Source of the DNA: AP-15 sp963735445
Lineage (GTDB): Bacteria > Pseudomonadota > Alphaproteobacteria > ATCC43930 > CGMCC-115725
Length of the DNA stretch: 64,000 nucleotides
Reading direction: 5' to 3'
NCBI GenBank assembly: GCA_963735445.1
Contig: CAVTLC010000004.1
Coordinates: 62,001-126,000 of the forward strand
Under the pieces are notes generated by a model. That model was given only the letters and a program-made list of their open reading frames with translations. It was not told the origin of the DNA and did no database searches. Below are positions 61,939 through 64,000 of this stretch, piece by piece. The stretch's first letter is position 1, and the number at the start of each line of letters is the position of its first letter. A program made the position numbers and the translations under genes.

Positions 61939-62763
61939 TCATGCTTGCCCGATCGTTGCTACGGCAGCACTGGCCGGCGCGAAGACCATCTCGGCCTCGA
62001 CCCACTCGGCTGCGGGGTGATCGAGCGTTAGTCGCAACAGCCGGTCGAGGAAGGCCGCTGTGGCCGCGTCCTGAACCAAGTGGTGGGTCAATATTCCGGT
62101 GGGCTCACGGCGATCGACCGCACCGCAGCGACGTGCCCGCAAATGCGTAACCAAGCCTCCAAGTGCCGCCGCTTCGCCGACAAACCCGCGATCGGCGCGC
62201 CAGGCGACGAGGTCGACATGGACATTGCTCTCGAAGACAGGCGGTATCGGGAAAGCCACATCCCTCGGTTTGATTCGCGAAATACCACCAATTCCACTTT
62301 CGGCAAGGACAGGCAGCAGACTGTCGTCAAAGCGGTTCCACGGCGGGGCGAGCACGGCAAGCGCCTGACTTCCAAACAATGCCATCAGCCGCTCACGCCC
62401 CTGCATAAGATCCAACGCGACCGCGCCGGGTGAGCGTGACTTCGGGAACTCGCTTTTTTTGCCGGCACCCGCATGGTTGGTGTGTTGCCACCCGTGCTGG
62501 AGGATGCGCGTCGATGCTGGCGCGGCTTTGCCAAGCCATTCGGCGAGGGCTGGTTCAGCCAGCGCGGGGATTACAGCCAATGCCATGGGAACCCCGTTGG
62601 CAACGGCAAACAGCTCGCCAAGCCGGCCGGAGCACGCAACCGCATCATCGTCACGCCACCAAAGCGTCGCAATCCTCCCCTCGTCCCCCCATCGCTCCAG
62701 TTCGTCGATTAGATCGGTCCATTCTGCGGAGGGGGCCATGTCACTATCGAGAACAGTTATCAT
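61939..62763 (-). CDS. Polysaccharide deacetylase family protein
   Basis: 274 residues with a deacetylase-like (NodB/CE4-related) core. TLWWRDDDAVACSGRLGELF carries the first metal-binding aspartates. ILQHGWQHTNHAGAGKKSEF provides the H-x-x-x-H pair. LAPPWNRFDDSLLP is the conserved R/W motif, and LTHHLVQDAATAAFL the C-terminal histidine. It has no signal peptide, unlike secreted chitin deacetylases, and probably acts on a cytoplasmic or membrane-linked N-acetylated glycan. It lies between a MurG-like glycosyltransferase and the yej importer in one minus-strand operon. Confidence 0.85.
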   Translation of the reverse strand: MITVLDSDMAPSAEWTDLIDELERWGDEGRIATLWWRDDDAVACSGRLGELFAVANGVPMALAVIPALAEPALAEWLGKAAPASTRILQHGWQHTNHAGAGKKSEFPKSRSPGAVALDLMQGRERLMALFGSQALAVLAPPWNRFDDSLLPVLAESGIGGISRIKPRDVAFPIPPVFESNVHVDLVAWRADRGFVGEAAALGGLVTHLRARRCGAVDRREPTGILTHHLVQDAATAAFLDRLLRLTLDHPAAEWVEAEMVFAPASAAVATIGQA

Positions 62764-62795
62764 TCGCCAAGTCTATAGTCACCCACCCAGGTTGA

Positions 62796-63971
62796 TTAAA
62801 TTTTTGCCATGTCGGCCCCTACCCGATCGCAAATCATCTCAGCGATTATTGACGCCGAACGACTCGCTCCCCCCATGTCGAGCTTAGGAGCCGCGGGATG
62901 CCGCGCCACAGCCCGCTTGATCGCATCCCCGAGGCGTTCCGGCGATAGTGCTGTCGGCTCCAACATCTCGACGACACCGCAGGCTGCCAGCCGCTCGGCC
63001 CGCAAAGTCTGCTCAGTTTCTCGCATCTCGGCGAACGGCACCAGGACCGATGGAACGCCAGCGGAGATGACCTCGAGAACAGTATTGTAGCCAGCTTGGC
63101 TGACCGAGACGCGGCAGCGCCTGAGCAACTGCGAGAAATCGCTTCGATAGCGTTCGACGATTACGCCGTCGGGCAGATCGACATGCAGCGCGGCGAATTC
63201 CTTGGCCGGCAGATTAGGCCCCGCAAGCAGACGCCAGCCGGCATCGGCCAGATAGCCGAGCCGTCGCGCTCCGAGAGCGGCGCGCAGCAAAGCGCCGCCG
63301 ACCGCTCCACCCCCCGCAGAGACCAGCACCTCGCCCATGCCGTCGGTTCCCTCAGCATCGATCGATGCCTGCGGAGCGGTGACGTAGCCAGTGTAAATGA
63401 GCCGATCGGCGATCTCCGACGCCCGCGCAAAACTCACCCCGAGTGCGATGAAACTTGGGTCGCCATGCACCAGAACGGCATCGAAGTCGGCGCGCACGCG
63501 AGCGACGATCTCGATCGCGCGCTGTTCGTCGGCCGGGGCAACGACGACGTCCCGTAAAGAACAGAACACGAGGCTGCGGGGGTTTGCTGCGCGCGCGGCC
63601 GCGAGCAGCGGCTCCAACTCTCGGCGAAATGCGCGGCGACCGAATGGGTATGCCTCGATCACCAGAGCATCGGGCTTGGCTTCCGCGTATGCCGCAAGCA
63701 GGGTCTCGCGCCGCGCCGCCCACAAAGCATCATCGACCAGTCGTCCATCGGCTCCGACCAGTGTTTTGAAGCTGGAATCGCCGGCGCGGATTGGGGGGAG
63801 CTGCACGAAACGCCGCGCCGCCGCGGGTTTGAGCTCAGGCAACGGCTCGCCGCCCGAAACGAGGGTTACGGCGAGCCCCTGGCGCGTCATGCCGTCGATC
63901 AGGTAATGCGCGCGCCGCAGATGCCCGATGCCGAGCAGGTGCTGCACGTAGAACAAGACCGTCCCGGTCAC
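62796..63971 (-). CDS. MurG-like (GT28-type) glycosyltransferase
   Basis: 391 residues with a GT-B fold. The start VLFYVQHLLGIGHLRRAHYL contains the G-x-G-H-x-x-R motif. VLVSAGGGAVGGALLRAALGA begins the second domain. SQAGYNTVLEVISAGVPSVLVPFAEMRETEQTLRAERLAACG is the UDP-sugar-binding block typical of MurG and related glycosyltransferases. GTG 63971 overlaps the stop of the gene upstream (GTGA). Paired with a deacetylase, it may build a modified glycan or glycolipid. Confidence 0.87.
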   Translation of the reverse strand: MTGTVLFYVQHLLGIGHLRRAHYLIDGMTRQGLAVTLVSGGEPLPELKPAAARRFVQLPPIRAGDSSFKTLVGADGRLVDDALWAARRETLLAAYAEAKPDALVIEAYPFGRRAFRRELEPLLAAARAANPRSLVFCSLRDVVVAPADEQRAIEIVARVRADFDAVLVHGDPSFIALGVSFARASEIADRLIYTGYVTAPQASIDAEGTDGMGEVLVSAGGGAVGGALLRAALGARRLGYLADAGWRLLAGPNLPAKEFAALHVDLPDGVIVERYRSDFSQLLRRCRVSVSQAGYNTVLEVISAGVPSVLVPFAEMRETEQTLRAERLAACGVVEMLEPTALSPERLGDAIKRAVARHPAAPKLDMGGASRSASIIAEMICDRVGADMAKI

Positions 63972-64000
63972 CGGGCCTGCCTCAGGTGATTGCTTAAGCG
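63968..64000 (-). CDS. C-terminal end of an upstream gene (partial)
   Basis: Ten codons (RLSNHLRQAR) followed by TGA at 63970-63968, which overlaps the glycosyltransferase GTG as GTGA. The overlap pattern used throughout this operon is the only support; nothing can be said about function. Confidence 0.4.
   Translation of the reverse strand, partial: RLSNHLRQAR

Overview
The window reads as a GC-rich alphaproteobacterial chromosome segment, most like Rhodospirillales or a related order. The main indicators are an ATP12 chaperone, the murA-DUF2948-hisG-hisD-UPF0262-maf block, a short-form HisG, a zinc-less L36, a TIGR02281-type aspartic protease and a RarA-RluA-ATP12 string. Many genes start with GTG or TTG, and 4-base stop/start overlaps (ATGA, GTGA, TTGA) are common. 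Two tRNA genes are present (Leu-GAG and Thr-GGT). I saw no CRISPR array, insertion sequence or rRNA. Identifications come from motif and family recognition by eye; no database search was run.

Layout. 1-1091: end of a GT2 glycosyltransferase and a TVP38/DedA membrane protein. 911-5216 (minus): glycolate oxidase glcD-glcE-glcF. 5251-5580 (minus): rpmJ and tRNA-Leu. 5655-10076 (plus): lipB, a Tat-exported superoxide dismutase, then rarA, an RluA-type synthase and ATP12. 10050-13436 (minus): NodU-type carbamoyltransferase, GT4 glycosyltransferase and a carboxymuconolactone decarboxylase family protein. 13586-19741: catabolic and housekeeping genes (PLP lyase, phosphoesterase, RidA, isovaleryl-CoA dehydrogenase, YjbQ, acyl-CoA carboxylase beta). 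19818-27276: DUF2382 stress protein, ComEC, CDP-diacylglycerol pyrophosphatase, sulfotransferase, an apparently gene-free stretch and a rhodanese. 27273-30182: flavin monooxygenase, then an endolysin-like enzyme coupled to a secreted orphan. 30319-33642: a four-gene nucleotide-sugar operon.

33844-38978 is the most distinctive region. A His-rich protein and a tiny lipoprotein diverge from a TonB-dependent receptor that is followed by exbB-exbD-tonB. The lipoprotein consists almost entirely of a sequence matching the receptor's plug domain. Together this looks like a self-contained metal-uptake locus, with zinc as a plausible but unproven substrate.

39002-42800: a lipoprotein, an oxaloacetate decarboxylase-like enzyme, a ketopantoate reductase, an aspartic protease and an MT-A70 methyltransferase. 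42872-49028 (minus): yacG, an RNase E/G family gene, maf, UPF0262, hisD, hisG, DUF2948 and murA. 49075-55212: small proteins, tRNA-Thr, an HpcH/HpaI aldolase behind a near-ideal promoter with an embedded palindrome, a threonine synthase-like enzyme, a questin-oxidase-like protein and an MBL hydrolase. 55271-64000 (minus): a Yej-type peptide ABC importer coupled to a membrane protein, a polysaccharide deacetylase and a MurG-like glycosyltransferase.

An important caveat is that at least eight otherwise intact genes are split by frameshifts. Seven of these genes need removal of one base per lesion (one of them carries two lesions) and one needs a base added; a possible further case lies at the start of the RNase gene. 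Each repaired gene has an exact codon multiple and family-like length. This points to insertion-biased consensus errors rather than true pseudogenes, and I annotate these genes across their full extent.
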